The notes beneath the pieces were generated by a model. It saw only the letters and a program-made list of their open reading frames with translations. It was not told the DNA's origin and did no database searches. A stretch of DNA of 20,705 nucleotides from positions 1 through 20,705 of the forward strand of contig CAYUPY010000016.1 of NCBI GenBank assembly GCA_964446595.1. Direction: 5' to 3'. Shown here one piece after another: positions 1 to 7,188 of this stretch. A program made the translations under genes and the position numbers. The first letter of the stretch is position 1, and every line of letters starts with the position of its first letter. The stretch comes from CAYUPY01 sp964446595. GTDB taxonomy: Bacteria; Patescibacteriota; Dojkabacteria; J137; JAEUSD01.

Positions 1-97
1 GCCTATCATTACTAGATTCTAAACTTTTGACGTCTAGTTATCTAGTCGAGACCCTGACTTTTTAGCAGAGCATGATGGCAAGCTAGTCATTGCTTCG
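1..97 (+). other. Coding-like sequence upstream of the eRF1-like gene, split between two frames
   Basis: No start codon with a recognisable ribosome site lies here. The frame of the downstream protein stays open back to 38 and reads FLAEHDGKLVIAS just before the GTG at 98, which resembles the strand preceding the eRF1-type domain. Further left that frame is closed by a TAG at 35-37. Another frame is open from position 3 to the TAG at 63-65 and ends in VETLTF. The two join smoothly if one T is added to the five-T run at 59-63. This suggests a gene running in from the left that is frameshifted here, by mutation or by a sequencing error. Confidence 0.4.
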
Positions 98-523
98 GTG
101 GGCGAGAGTATTGCTGCTTTAAAGGACAAAATTGACGAGAGATATCTTTCGGTGGTTGAGCTTCATGGAAATTTTGAGCATACCGACAGTGACTCCTTGG
201 TTAAGAAACTTCATCAGCAAATAGAAGAGAGCGGGATGCGTTTTGTTGAAGGTTTGGCCCAAAAGGTGGATATTGAAGAAAATAAACGTTGGCAGTCCAA
301 GAGCTTCCTTGATTTAATGAGCCTGGTAAATGAAGGCAAAGTTGATTCTATGTATGTGGGAAGACTAGGCGCCAATGACGAAGATTATCAGAATCCAATT
401 GCACCTCTCGGTGCCAATCACATAGCTCTAGCCGTACTAGAATTAGGAGGAGAAGTGCAGTTTTATTCTGATCTGGATTTTGAAGCTGTCGAGAACAACA
501 TCCTATTTAGATTTCGGTACTAA
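98..523 (+). CDS. Bacterial eRF1-like (baeRF-type) protein, C-terminal part
   Basis: The product resembles the C-terminal two thirds of bacterial proteins related to archaeal/eukaryotic peptide-release factor 1 (baeRF families), which are thought to act at the ribosome or on RNA. The sequence shows a first alpha/beta unit with LVIASVGESIAALKDKI (partly upstream of the GTG at 98), then a helical stretch, then SFLDLMSLVNEGKVDSMYVG (a 'dl..al..GrVd.l.v' pattern) and a C-terminal LGGEVQFYSDLDFEAVEN ending in FRFRY, matching the usual 'GgeV...l...gi.allRY' ending. The N-terminal domain is missing and the reading frame extends upstream of the GTG, so 98 is the first available start codon in frame rather than a convincing one. 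No Shine-Dalgarno site precedes it. The family call is by remembered pattern only and no catalytic residue can be assigned. Confidence 0.5.
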   Translation: MGESIAALKDKIDERYLSVVELHGNFEHTDSDSLVKKLHQQIEESGMRFVEGLAQKVDIEENKRWQSKSFLDLMSLVNEGKVDSMYVGRLGANDEDYQNPIAPLGANHIALAVLELGGEVQFYSDLDFEAVENNILFRFRY

Positions 524-536
524 TAATTTATATGTT

Positions 537-552
537 AGGAGGTTTTAGAATG
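537..552 (+). promoter_or_regulatory. Shine-Dalgarno site fixing the start of the carboxypeptidase gene
   Basis: AGGAGG at 537-542 lies 7 nt before the ATG at 550. An upstream in-frame ATG at 532 precedes this site and has none of its own, so translation most likely starts at 550. The gene is 9-26 nt after the previous stop and is probably read from the same transcript. Confidence 0.75.
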
Positions 553-1866
553 AATTCTCCCTTAAGTAAAATACTTATCGGCTTGGTAGTGGCCGTACTG
601 CTCATACTAGGAGTAGTAATCATCTACTATGAGTTTGGGGAAGATGACTCGCAACAAAATTGTGAAAGTTTAACTCAACAATACAGTGAGTTAGGAGTCA
701 ACACCGCAGACATTAATTGTAATGATGAGCAGAATGTAGAAGAAATTCGCATTACTCTCGAGTCTCGCGAGCAGGAGTTACGATCTCAAGTGGATGAGCT
801 CCGCTCAAGCATAGATCAAGTGCAGGCAGATCTTCAGAATCTGGGGGTAGAATATATAGATGCTCCTGCATCTCAAGTAAACCTTGATACTTATAGTCAA
901 GAATTGGATGATTATCTTGAACAGCTTCGCAGCACTCTTGATAACAATATTGGAGTGATAGGTAGCGCGACAGCAGAGTTTCAAGCTCTTATTATTCAAT
1001 ATGACGAGCAGCTTGATCTTTCAGAAGAGAAAACTTACCTGGACAACTATTTGGCTTTGGACCAGTCAGAACAGATTAACCAATTTATGAACTTCATGGA
1101 TCGGTTGCAAAATTTGCGAGAGCAGATTGAGTCAGAAACTGGGGCCCCTCCTCAGGATCAACCTGAAAATGAGCCGGAAGATCAGCCTGCAACTGGCTTA
1201 AGAGAGTTTAACTCGTCCGAATTTGTAGATTTGTATAAAGCGAATATTCCATTGCCGAATACTTATGTGATTGATTTCCGACCGGAAATTACTGGGGATG
1301 TGGAAGCCGATGTTCGGATCCTGAATCTAGCTGAAGAAGAAGGTTTCATGCTACAGCCGGTACCTGGAGACGTAAACCTTGTGTTTGTCGATAATACTTC
1401 GCTTCAGCCCGCAGCTGCTAATGCTTGGGAGGCAATGCAAGCAGCGGCCAGCCGAGATGGCGAGACCCTAATTATGGGCTCAGGCTTTCGCTCGATTGAA
1501 GCACAACGAGATGTGTTTTTAAACCGTTTCCGTGATGCCTCGCGAGATGATATTGGTCGCACCTTTACCTCACAGGAGATTGCCAATGGCGATGCAGATG
1601 AGACTATTCGGCAAGTGTTACTGTCTGTAGCAGTGCCTGGGTATTCTCAGCAGCATAGTGGTTACGCCCTGGACATTACAGAGCCTGATACCGCATTGAT
1701 AGATTTCGAAAATACGGAAGGTTTTGCATGGTTATCGGCTAATAACTATCGTAATGCTAAACAGTTTGGCTTTATCCCCAGTTACCCTGAAGGGGCAGAG
1801 GATATTGGACCACTTCCTGAACCTTGGCAGTTTGTCTATGTTGGCAGAGACTTGCTAGAGCAGTAG
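550..1866 (+). CDS. Membrane-anchored M15-type (VanY-like) D-alanyl-D-alanine carboxypeptidase
   Basis: This is predicted to trim D-alanine from peptidoglycan stem peptides outside the membrane. The 438-residue protein has an N-terminal membrane anchor (about residues 7-27), an acidic coiled-coil rich region (about 60-185), a Pro/Glu/Gln-rich linker (about 195-215), and a C-terminal peptidase domain (about 220-435). The M15B landmarks are GSGFRS, then SQQHSGYALDI with zinc-ligand candidates His369 and Asp375, WLSANNYRNAKQFGF, and EPWQFVYVG at the end. The family normally ends in EPWH, where the His is the third zinc ligand. Here the codon is CAG, giving Gln427, while the catalytic Glu424 is kept. 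It may therefore be inactive, bind metal differently, or act as a wall-binding protein. It lies directly downstream of the eRF1-like gene and is followed by a strong hairpin. Confidence 0.85.
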   Translation: MNSPLSKILIGLVVAVLLILGVVIIYYEFGEDDSQQNCESLTQQYSELGVNTADINCNDEQNVEEIRITLESREQELRSQVDELRSSIDQVQADLQNLGVEYIDAPASQVNLDTYSQELDDYLEQLRSTLDNNIGVIGSATAEFQALIIQYDEQLDLSEEKTYLDNYLALDQSEQINQFMNFMDRLQNLREQIESETGAPPQDQPENEPEDQPATGLREFNSSEFVDLYKANIPLPNTYVIDFRPEITGDVEADVRILNLAEEEGFMLQPVPGDVNLVFVDNTSLQPAAANAWEAMQAAASRDGETLIMGSGFRSIEAQRDVFLNRFRDASRDDIGRTFTSQEIANGDADETIRQVLLSVAVPGYSQQHSGYALDITEPDTALIDFENTEGFAWLSANNYRNAKQFGFIPSYPEGAEDIGPLPEPWQFVYVGRDLLEQ

Positions 1867-1898
1867 GTGTTGATTAACTAATAAGCTAAACTTGATTG

Positions 1899-1926
1899 CT
1901 GCGCGGAGCATAAATGCTCCGCGCAG
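1899..1926 (+). terminator. Strong hairpin after the carboxypeptidase gene
   Basis: The arms CTGCGCGGAGCAT (1899-1911) and ATGCTCCGCGCAG (1914-1926) are perfectly complementary over 13 bp around AA. It begins 32 nt after the stop at 1866, where a transcription terminator would be expected. There is no long T run, only scattered TTTT stretches at 1934-1937 and 1944-1947, so termination may be of the weak-U type or the hairpin may only protect the 3' end. Confidence 0.65.
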
Positions 1927-2010
1927 TCTGAACTTTTACAACTTTTAGGTGTCGTGCTAACTGCTTTTTGGTTCTATGTCAGACGCAAACTATAATCGGT
2001 ACTCTTTGGG

Positions 2011-2045
2011 TTGTGTCTTGTGACGTTAATTCGCTAAAATAAATG
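2011..2045 (+). promoter_or_regulatory. Promoter of the MFS gene, -10 adjacent to the start codon
   Basis: TTGTGT (2011-2016), an 18-nt spacer, and TAAAAT (2035-2040) are followed by only 5 nt before the ATG at 2046, implying a leaderless mRNA. A further TATAAT at 1991-1996 could be a second, upstream start site. Confidence 0.5.
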
Positions 2046-3386
2046 ATGCGTGTCTTCTACTTTTTGCTTGCGAATACGGTTATTGCTAATGTAGTGAACA
2101 GCACTGTGTGGTTTGCAATAACATTTTTTACTTACTTACAAACTGAGTCAGTGCTTGCGACCTCAATTATTGCAGGATTGTACTTAGTTTTTACTTCGTT
2201 GACGGGGTTCTGGTTTGGGAGTTTAGTAGATAGTTACAAAAAGAAGAATGTGATGTTGATCTCTAGTGTTGTTTCTTTAGTTTCTTACATCGTTTGCTTT
2301 ATTTACTACCAACTTGTAGATGCTAGTGTATTTACATACATCTCTAGCCCTGGTTTATGGATATTTGTATTCCTAATCATGACAGGAGTAATTGCCGGTA
2401 ATTTGAGATCCATTGCTTTGCCTACCATTGTAACAATTATGATTCCAGAGCCTAATCGCGATAAGGCAAACGGATTGGTGGGGACAGCTACTGGTGTCGC
2501 TTTCCTTGTTGTATCAGTATTTAGTGGCATTCTTGTCGGGCTTTCGGGGATGTTTTTGGTTTTGCTATTGGCCATGATCCTAACATTAATAGCCTTGGCT
2601 CACCTTTGGACAATTCCGATACCAGAACATGAAATAGTGGCTACTACAGTAGAAAATAGCGAATCTGAAATGGATATGAAGCAATTAGGCAGTATTGATA
2701 TTCCTGGTACATTTCGCGTTGTTAAAAAAGTTCCTGGCCTAATGTCCTTAATTTTATTTGCCACCTTTAATAACTTTTTAGGCGGCGTGTTTATGTCGTT
2801 AATGGATCCTTATGGACTAAGTTTAGTATCTGTAGAAATTTGGGGTCTACTGTGGGGATTGTTAAGTACGGCTTTTATTGTAGGAGGTTTGGTAATTGCG
2901 AAGACAGGTTTAGGAAAGAATCCGTTACGTACTTTATTCCTTGCCAATACAGCTATCTGGGTAATTTGTAGTGTATTTACATTGCAGCCCTCAATAATTT
3001 TACTGATTAGTGGGATGTATATGTATTTACTCTTAGTGCCTTATATTGAGGCGGCTGAACATACAGTGATTCAAAAAGTAGTTGATCCTAAAAGACAAGG
3101 GCGAGTATTTGGATTTGCGCAAAGCATCGAGCAGGCAGCTTCTCCTTTAACAGCATTCTTTATTGGACCAATTGCTGAGTTGATATTTATTCCGTTAATG
3201 ACTAATGGTGCCGGTGCCGAGTTAATAGGAGAATGGTACGGCACCGGCCCAGACCGAGGAATGGCGCTTATTTTTAGCTTGACTGGTATTATTGGACTGA
3301 TTGTAACCCTCTTGGCGATGAGGTCTCGCTTCTACAGTTTACTAACTAAGCACTACCGTGTAAATCCTTCTGGGCTAGCTACCTAG
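2046..3386 (+). CDS. MFS-type transporter
   Basis: This is a polytopic inner-membrane protein of 446 residues with about ten to twelve hydrophobic segments, which fits the major facilitator superfamily of proton- or gradient-driven exporters and importers. The loop after the second segment reads FGSLVDSYKKKNVM, the classic MFS 'G.l.Dr..rr' pattern between helices 2 and 3. The N-terminal half carries the motif and the C-terminal half ends in a short basic tail. The substrate cannot be told; resemblance is to drug-efflux-like MFS proteins. Two ATGs overlap (2043 and 2046). I prefer 2046 because it sits 5 nt after a -10 box, as at other genes here. The 3' end overlaps the convergent minus-strand gene by 8 bp. 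The coding sequence contains the inverted repeat at 3210-3248. Confidence 0.85.
   Translation: MRVFYFLLANTVIANVVNSTVWFAITFFTYLQTESVLATSIIAGLYLVFTSLTGFWFGSLVDSYKKKNVMLISSVVSLVSYIVCFIYYQLVDASVFTYISSPGLWIFVFLIMTGVIAGNLRSIALPTIVTIMIPEPNRDKANGLVGTATGVAFLVVSVFSGILVGLSGMFLVLLLAMILTLIALAHLWTIPIPEHEIVATTVENSESEMDMKQLGSIDIPGTFRVVKKVPGLMSLILFATFNNFLGGVFMSLMDPYGLSLVSVEIWGLLWGLLSTAFIVGGLVIAKTGLGKNPLRTLFLANTAIWVICSVFTLQPSIILLISGMYMYLLLVPYIEAAEHTVIQKVVDPKRQGRVFGFAQSIEQAASPLTAFFIGPIAELIFIPLMTNGAGAELIGEWYGTGPDRGMALIFSLTGIIGLIVTLLAMRSRFYSLLTKHYRVNPSGLAT
3210..3248. repeat. Intragenic inverted repeat, 10-bp arms, in the MFS gene
   Basis: GCCGGTGCCG (3210-3219) and CGGCACCGGC (3239-3248) are exact reverse complements, with a 19-nt loop. 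The arms are 90% GC within an AT-rich gene. The outer span is 39 bp. Confidence 0.85.
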
Positions 3387-3783
3387 CCAGCCAGTTAAAA
3401 TAGGTAGTGGCAGGTATTGGCTCAGCCACTTCTAGTAGAAAGCCTGTTGAACTAATTTCGGTCACACTATAAGCACCAAAAAAGGAGACTGGTGTTACCA
3501 GTACAACCGGTTCATCTTTAAACTGCTGAGCAAAGTTTACGAATACCCCCTTTTGCCCTTGAGGAATAATAGCTATGCCAGTTTGGCTACTCTCTGCTGG
3601 CAATTCTTGTTGATCAGAGACACTATAATCACTCGGCTTAGGAGGAGAATCCTGTTCCAAGCTGGTTCCTACTTGGTTGAAAATCACAAATAGTATTAGC
3701 ATTACCACAAGTAAGCCAGCTAAAATCCCTAAGGTGATTCTGTTATTGTAAGTATCAACTTCGCTGTTAAATTTTAGTTCCAT
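3379..3783 (-). CDS. Single-pass membrane protein with a C-terminal beta domain
   Basis: The 134-residue protein has a short N-terminal cytoplasmic part, one membrane helix (about residues 16-36), a polar linker rich in Ser, Pro, Glu and Gln, and a C-terminal domain (about 67-134) predicted to lie outside the cell. That domain starts GIAIIPQGQKGVFVNF, continues with PVVLVTPVS and ends in TYFNWLAR. This 'G.a.Ip.G...v.V.f......p.v.vTP...........Gf.i......p....FnWla' pattern resembles a small all-beta domain found repeatedly at the ends of CPR surface proteins; I cannot name a characterised function. It begins directly next to the 383-residue membrane-protein gene (one base separates the stop and start), so the two are almost certainly co-transcribed and may form one envelope complex. 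Confidence 0.75.
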   Translation of the reverse strand: MELKFNSEVDTYNNRITLGILAGLLVVMLILFVIFNQVGTSLEQDSPPKPSDYSVSDQQELPAESSQTGIAIIPQGQKGVFVNFAQQFKDEPVVLVTPVSFFGAYSVTEISSTGFLLEVAEPIPATTYFNWLAR

Positions 3784-4935
3784 TTATTTATCAAAAAGAT
3801 CTTTATCTTTAATTTGTAGACGATAACGCCTTAAGTTTATTAGGCCACTGACCACCAGCTCTAGTATTATTGTAAAGGAAATCAAGAAAATAACATAGAG
3901 AATTCCGTTGGCAGAAAATACTGGAAAGCGACTGTTAGTGATTAAACTGAAAAGTAAGTTCACTCCCCATAAAGAAGTAACAATCCTGACAGTTTTTAAA
4001 ACTGCTTGACTATAATTTTCTAGGATTGAACTAACTGCGGCCATTGCGTTTTCCAGGTATTCATCCGTCATTACCCACATCTCTTGTACATGGAATAGTG
4101 AGTTCTTCAATGAGCCAAGCTTAATGGCGAATAGACTCCGTAAGTTGTCTAGTACGGCTGTGTCGGCGGCTGCGCGACCACGTAATTCCAGGTAAGGTAG
4201 CATTTGGCGCAGCCGCGAGCTAGTTAACTTTACTGTTGTTTTATATGAAAGTAGCTCCGACCTAATATTCTTCGCTTCATTTGGCCTGATTCCTTTTTTC
4301 TCTCTTAAATTTGTAATTAATTCCCAAACGTGTCGATGTTGGTGTAAGTAACCCTGTAAAGTAGCACTAACCTCGGCAAAGAAAATCTGCATTTCAATTA
4401 ATGTGGAAAGTTCAATCTCTGATTTGGGGTGCAGAAAGATTACGTAGTCGGTGTATACAACCTCTAAATCACTATTTTCAGTAATCATATTAATTGGCTC
4501 ATCAACTGCTAGGCAGGGGCCGATTGGAAAAACTACTACATCACGGGCGTAATTATGATCTAGGTTAATTACTTTTGGTTCCGGCGCTCCCTTAGAAAAA
4601 AATAAGGTGAGCGCCGGCACCACCATATCTTTTTCAAAATAACGAAGTCTTTCCAGGGACCCTTGGTAGTCATCGTCTTCCTGACATAAAGTATATAAAC
4701 CGTCTTCAAAATATCTAAACTCAATCTTGTCTTCTGTTATCGCCTGCACATAATTAAGGTATCCCCTTACTAATTTCACCTCCTTGAACCCCAAGAAGTC
4801 ACGTCGCTTACTTAACTTCTCCGTATCAATGCCCGTATTACGATTTACGTCATCAAACGCCAGATATCGATAAAGCGGTTCCAAGTCTAAACTACTTTGC
4901 TGGAACCAACCGCCAGTGTAGGATTTGGTCTGCAT
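3784..4935 (-). CDS. Membrane protein with two C-terminal helices, possibly CorA-like in architecture
   Basis: Not confidently recognised. The 383-residue protein has a large N-terminal soluble part with alternating strands and helices (to about residue 175), a long helical region (about 175-305), and two C-terminal membrane helices (about 312-330 and 338-360) followed by a basic tail. This order, soluble domain, long helix, then two terminal helices, is that of CorA-type divalent-cation channels, but the Gly-Met-Asn signature between the helices is absent (the loop reads SRFPVFSANG), so this is only an architectural likeness. A TTG at 4950 could extend the protein by 5 residues. ATG at 4935 is preferred because a -10 box TATACT ends 6 nt before it. 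It shares a divergent promoter region with the deacetylase gene and carries two strong intragenic inverted repeats. Confidence 0.75.
   Translation of the reverse strand: MQTKSYTGGWFQQSSLDLEPLYRYLAFDDVNRNTGIDTEKLSKRRDFLGFKEVKLVRGYLNYVQAITEDKIEFRYFEDGLYTLCQEDDDYQGSLERLRYFEKDMVVPALTLFFSKGAPEPKVINLDHNYARDVVVFPIGPCLAVDEPINMITENSDLEVVYTDYVIFLHPKSEIELSTLIEMQIFFAEVSATLQGYLHQHRHVWELITNLREKKGIRPNEAKNIRSELLSYKTTVKLTSSRLRQMLPYLELRGRAAADTAVLDNLRSLFAIKLGSLKNSLFHVQEMWVMTDEYLENAMAAVSSILENYSQAVLKTVRIVTSLWGVNLLFSLITNSRFPVFSANGILYVIFLISFTIILELVVSGLINLRRYRLQIKDKDLFDK
4166..4216. repeat. Intragenic inverted repeat, 10-bp arms, span 51
   Basis: GCGGCTGCGC (4166-4175) and GCGCAGCCGC (4207-4216) are exact reverse complements separated by 31 nt, inside the 383-residue membrane-protein gene. 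Confidence 0.85.
4581..4617. repeat. Intragenic hairpin, 14 bp with one bulge
   Basis: CCGGCGCTC (4581-4589) pairs with GAGCGCCGG (4609-4617), and the inner CCTTA (4590-4594) pairs with TAAGG (4603-4607), leaving T4608 bulged and an 8-nt A-rich loop. It lies inside the 383-residue membrane-protein gene and does not coincide with any gene end. Confidence 0.85.
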
Positions 4936-4970
4936 AACAACAGTATACAAGGAATGAGCTATACTTAAAC
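4936..4970. promoter_or_regulatory. Divergent leaderless promoters
   Basis: Two TATACT boxes point outward in a 35-bp intergenic region. On the minus strand TATACT covers 4947 down to 4942, 6 nt before the ATG at 4935. On the plus strand TATACT covers 4960-4965, 5 nt before the ATG at 4971. Both spacings put the transcription start at or within a base or two of the start codon. No clear -35 box is visible for either. Confidence 0.6.
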
Positions 4971-5705
4971 ATGCAGCTAAGTCAAATTAACATTAAAAAG
5001 ACGTTAATTTACGTGGTGGTTACGATCCTAACTGTGGTGTCAGTGCTTGGAGCTGCATTTATCTATAGTCGTCCCTGGGACCAGGCATTGTTTCTAGAAC
5101 CTTTTCACAGATTTGAAACAAATGAGAAAATCATCGCCCTTACATTTGATGATGGGCCTTCCACCAGTCGTACACCTGCCTTACTGGCACTGCTCGCAAA
5201 ATATGAGGTTAATGCGACTTTTTTTATGCTGGGACAAAATATCGAGAAGTATCCCGAAGTCGCCCAACAGGTATTTGATGCTGGCCATCTAATTGGCAAT
5301 CATAGTTACGATCATCCTAAATTCTATTTGCGCACACCGGCTTTCACTCAGGACCAGATAAGCCGTACTGATCAGTTGATTAAGAACCTAGGGCAAAATG
5401 AGGTAAAGTATTTTCGCCCGCCTAATTCGGCTAAGTTTATTGTTTTGCCACTAGTGCTGCGCTCTCAAGGGAAGACCCTTGTTACAGGTACTTATGATCC
5501 ACCTGCTGAGTATCAATCGCCATATCCAGGTGAGCTTGTTGCTCAGCAAGTAATTGAGAACACTCAACCTGGTGCAATAATCTATCTTCATGACGGTAAG
5601 GAAGCTGATGTGGAAGACTTTTATAAAGTCAGTAGAGATAATAATTACCACTCTGCGGGCAGAGGGTTACGAATTTGTTACACTGGACTATTAGTTTATT
5701 TATGA
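4971..5705 (+). CDS. Polysaccharide deacetylase (NodB/CE4), 3' end frameshifted
   Basis: The protein is a membrane-anchored carbohydrate esterase of family 4, predicted to remove acetyl groups from peptidoglycan or another envelope glycan. It has an N-terminal membrane helix (about residues 11-32) and a NodB domain. Visible motifs are TFDDGPS (metal and catalytic Asp pair), GNHSYDHP (the two metal-binding His), FRPPN, YDPPAEY and LHDG. After LHDGKEADVEDF the reading frame becomes unlike the family and ends in TGA at 5703-5705. If one T is removed from the four-T run at 5619-5622, the next frame reads FIKSVEIIITTLRAEGY, then EFVTLDY and TAG at 5692-5694, the normal ending of such enzymes. The catalytic domain is otherwise whole, so the frameshift may be recent or a base-call error. 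Start at ATG 4971 is supported by the adjacent -10 box. Confidence 0.85.
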   Translation: MQLSQINIKKTLIYVVVTILTVVSVLGAAFIYSRPWDQALFLEPFHRFETNEKIIALTFDDGPSTSRTPALLALLAKYEVNATFFMLGQNIEKYPEVAQQVFDAGHLIGNHSYDHPKFYLRTPAFTQDQISRTDQLIKNLGQNEVKYFRPPNSAKFIVLPLVLRSQGKTLVTGTYDPPAEYQSPYPGELVAQQVIENTQPGAIIYLHDGKEADVEDFYKVSRDNNYHSAGRGLRICYTGLLVYL

Positions 5706-5716
5706 ACACTTAACTT

Positions 5717-6127
5717 ATGGCTTGTATTTTTTGCAACATCGCTTCTGGAGAGGCAAAAGCATCTCGAGTTTACGAAAATAACGACGTGGTAGCATTTTTC
5801 GATATCAACCCTACAAACGAGTACCACACTTTGGTAATCCCCAAAAGGCATTATCAAGACATCTATGATGTACCTGAGCGCGCATTACACGAAATTATGT
5901 CTGCGATTAAAGACATTACAGATCTATACAAACGTCGTGTGGGAATCACAAATGTCCAAATCGTCAATAGCTCAGGTCATGCAGCCCAACAGGATGTAGA
6001 TCACATTCATTTTCACATCGTGCCACGTCATCGTGGTGACGGGCAAGACATCAAATGGCGCCACAAAGAAGAACTCCGCGAAAAATTCCCAGAGATGCTG
6101 GAGAAATTGGGCGTTGAAAGCGAGTAA
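5717..6127 (+). CDS. HIT family hydrolase
   Basis: This is a histidine-triad protein, a family of nucleotide hydrolases and transferases that cleave AMP conjugates such as AMP-lysine or adenosine phosphoramidate. The 136-residue length is typical of Hint-type proteins. The N-terminal CIFC could be half of a zinc site (later ligands are candidates only). The triad itself is DHIHFHIVPR with His96, His98 and His100. IPKRHYQDIYDV is the usual strand-turn before the central helix, and the C-terminus is charged. It starts 22 nt after the restored stop of the deacetylase gene (12 nt after the annotated one), so it is probably in the same operon. No strong ribosome site precedes ATG 5717. Confidence 0.93.
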   Translation: MACIFCNIASGEAKASRVYENNDVVAFFDINPTNEYHTLVIPKRHYQDIYDVPERALHEIMSAIKDITDLYKRRVGITNVQIVNSSGHAAQQDVDHIHFHIVPRHRGDGQDIKWRHKEELREKFPEMLEKLGVESE

Positions 6128-6155
6128 GAATAAATATTCTATCGTACTCGAATAT

Positions 6156-6518
6156 TTACACAAACTCCTCGTAATCCCTAAAAGTATTCTGGTGTTCCTG
6201 TCCTTTGGGGATAGGCTTGTGCTTGATTGCACATGAGTAGAGCTCAGTTTGAGCGTACAAGTCTTTTATAAAAGCGCTGACACCGTTTGCATAGCCACAG
6301 TATTGGCAGTTGAATTTCTGCCACGCGCTTAGTCGGCTAAGCTTGTGTCTATCTATACGAAAATATGCCTTACGCTCGATTTTGGGTATTTCCATTATCG
6401 AAAAGTAAATCCATTGATAAACTTGAGTACAAACATCAATGAAAAATGTGGGAATAAACATAAAATAAATAGCAATTGCGGCGATTAAATATAGAAAGAT
6501 AGACTTCGAGGCCGCCAC
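6156..6518 (-). CDS. Small conserved membrane protein with a Cys pair (unknown function)
   Basis: The 120-residue protein has one or two membrane segments in the N-terminal third (about residues 5-40), then a basic helical stretch and a conserved-looking block WQKFNCQYCGYANG, followed by TELYSCAIKHKP. This combination of CxYC, ANG and SCxIKH is familiar from a widespread family of uncharacterised bacterial proteins; the three Cys plus His could bind metal. The start is a GTG at 6518; no in-frame ATG precedes the membrane segment. It is convergent with the HIT gene, with only 28 bp between the stops. Confidence 0.8.
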   Translation of the reverse strand: MAASKSIFLYLIAAIAIYFMFIPTFFIDVCTQVYQWIYFSIMEIPKIERKAYFRIDRHKLSRLSAWQKFNCQYCGYANGVSAFIKDLYAQTELYSCAIKHKPIPKGQEHQNTFRDYEEFV

Positions 6519-6603
6519 TTAATTCCCAACACCTGAGAGAATAATGCCATTACCCACGTTTTTTCCTGGTTGATTAGTCATATTTTGCTTATTCATGGTA
6601 AAG

Positions 6604-6609
6604 TATAGT
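6604..6609 (+). promoter_or_regulatory. Candidate -10 box of the DHFR-like gene
   Basis: TATAGT lies 16 nt before ATG 6626, which would give a leader of roughly 10 nt. No convincing -35 box is seen. Confidence 0.35.
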
Positions 6610-6625
6610 ATTAATTAGTATTGCA

Positions 6626-7138
6626 ATGAAAGTAACTCTTTACAACGCAATTTCAGCTGACGGTTTTATCGCAACCGCTGATGGTGATTCTAATTGGGTT
6701 TCCTCTGCAGATGAGACTTATTTTGAAAGAGAAATGAAGCAAGCTGGATGTATTGTGGTAGGCAGAAAGACTTTTGAACAGTTTAAAGGCGACTTGTATC
6801 CGGTTGATGGCATAACTAACTTTGTGATTACTGGGAATAGTGGTAAGGAAGAGACTACTGGCAATTTAATCATTACCAAACAAAGACCGAAAGATATTTT
6901 GGATGCCGCCGCCAAAATTGGCCATGACTCCGTGCTGCTGGTCGGCGGCGGCATCACCAACACCTCATTTCTTCAAGATAGGCTAATCGATGAAGTTATT
7001 CTTTCCGTGCACGCTTTGTTGCTGGGAGACGGCATTAGTCTTTTTGAAGGTGCGAACAGGCGCGTAAACCTATCCAAACTAAATGTCACCGAACTAGCTG
7101 ACGGCTTGGTGCAAATCAGATACCGCGTGCGATATTAG
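6626..7138 (+). CDS. Dihydrofolate-reductase-fold reductase (RibD C-terminal type)
   Basis: The 170-residue protein belongs to the family of NADPH-dependent reductases sharing the fold of dihydrofolate reductase and the RibD C-terminal domain. The N-terminus MKVTLYNAISADGFIA is the standard 'sl.Dg.ia' opening, followed by GCIVVGRKTFEQ (binding loop and helix), NFVITG, and the dinucleotide-binding VLLVGGGITNTSFL near residue 110. The end is a strand pair typical of the fold. Members called 'dihydrofolate reductase family' are often not true DHFRs and the substrate cannot be told here; it could contribute to folate reduction if no other DHFR is present. The conserved VGGG region is part of the right arm of an inverted repeat. 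Confidence 0.88.
   Translation: MKVTLYNAISADGFIATADGDSNWVSSADETYFEREMKQAGCIVVGRKTFEQFKGDLYPVDGITNFVITGNSGKEETTGNLIITKQRPKDILDAAAKIGHDSVLLVGGGITNTSFLQDRLIDEVILSVHALLLGDGISLFEGANRRVNLSKLNVTELADGLVQIRYRVRY
6902..6955. repeat. Intragenic inverted repeat, 12-bp arms, span 54
   Basis: GATGCCGCCGCC (6902-6913) and GGCGGCGGCATC (6944-6955) are exact reverse complements with a 30-nt loop. The arms encode DAAA and GGGI; the second is the conserved nucleotide-binding glycine run. Confidence 0.9.
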
Positions 7139-7174
7139 TATGTGAATAAGCTGGCTGCAGAACACTTTAGCTCG

Positions 7175-7188
7175 TGGTAAGATGGGGG
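7175..7188 (+). promoter_or_regulatory. Extended -10 promoter, leaderless
   Basis: TGGTAAGAT (7175-7183) is an extended -10 box and is followed by five G before ATG 7189. It also overlaps the alternative GTG start at 7174, which argues against that start. Confidence 0.5.

Noticed and set aside
1141..1155. GGGGCCCC palindrome in the carboxypeptidase gene
   Set aside because: An 8-bp self-complementary site with no loop and no longer extension is not significant alone.
2306..2575. Minus-strand frame inside the MFS gene
   Set aside because: Antisense shadow frame of a coding sequence with clear membrane-protein features on the plus strand.
6033..6236. Plus-strand 67-residue frame at the 3' end of the HIT gene
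   Set aside because: It overlaps the HIT coding sequence and the convergent small membrane-protein gene and has no protein-like features.
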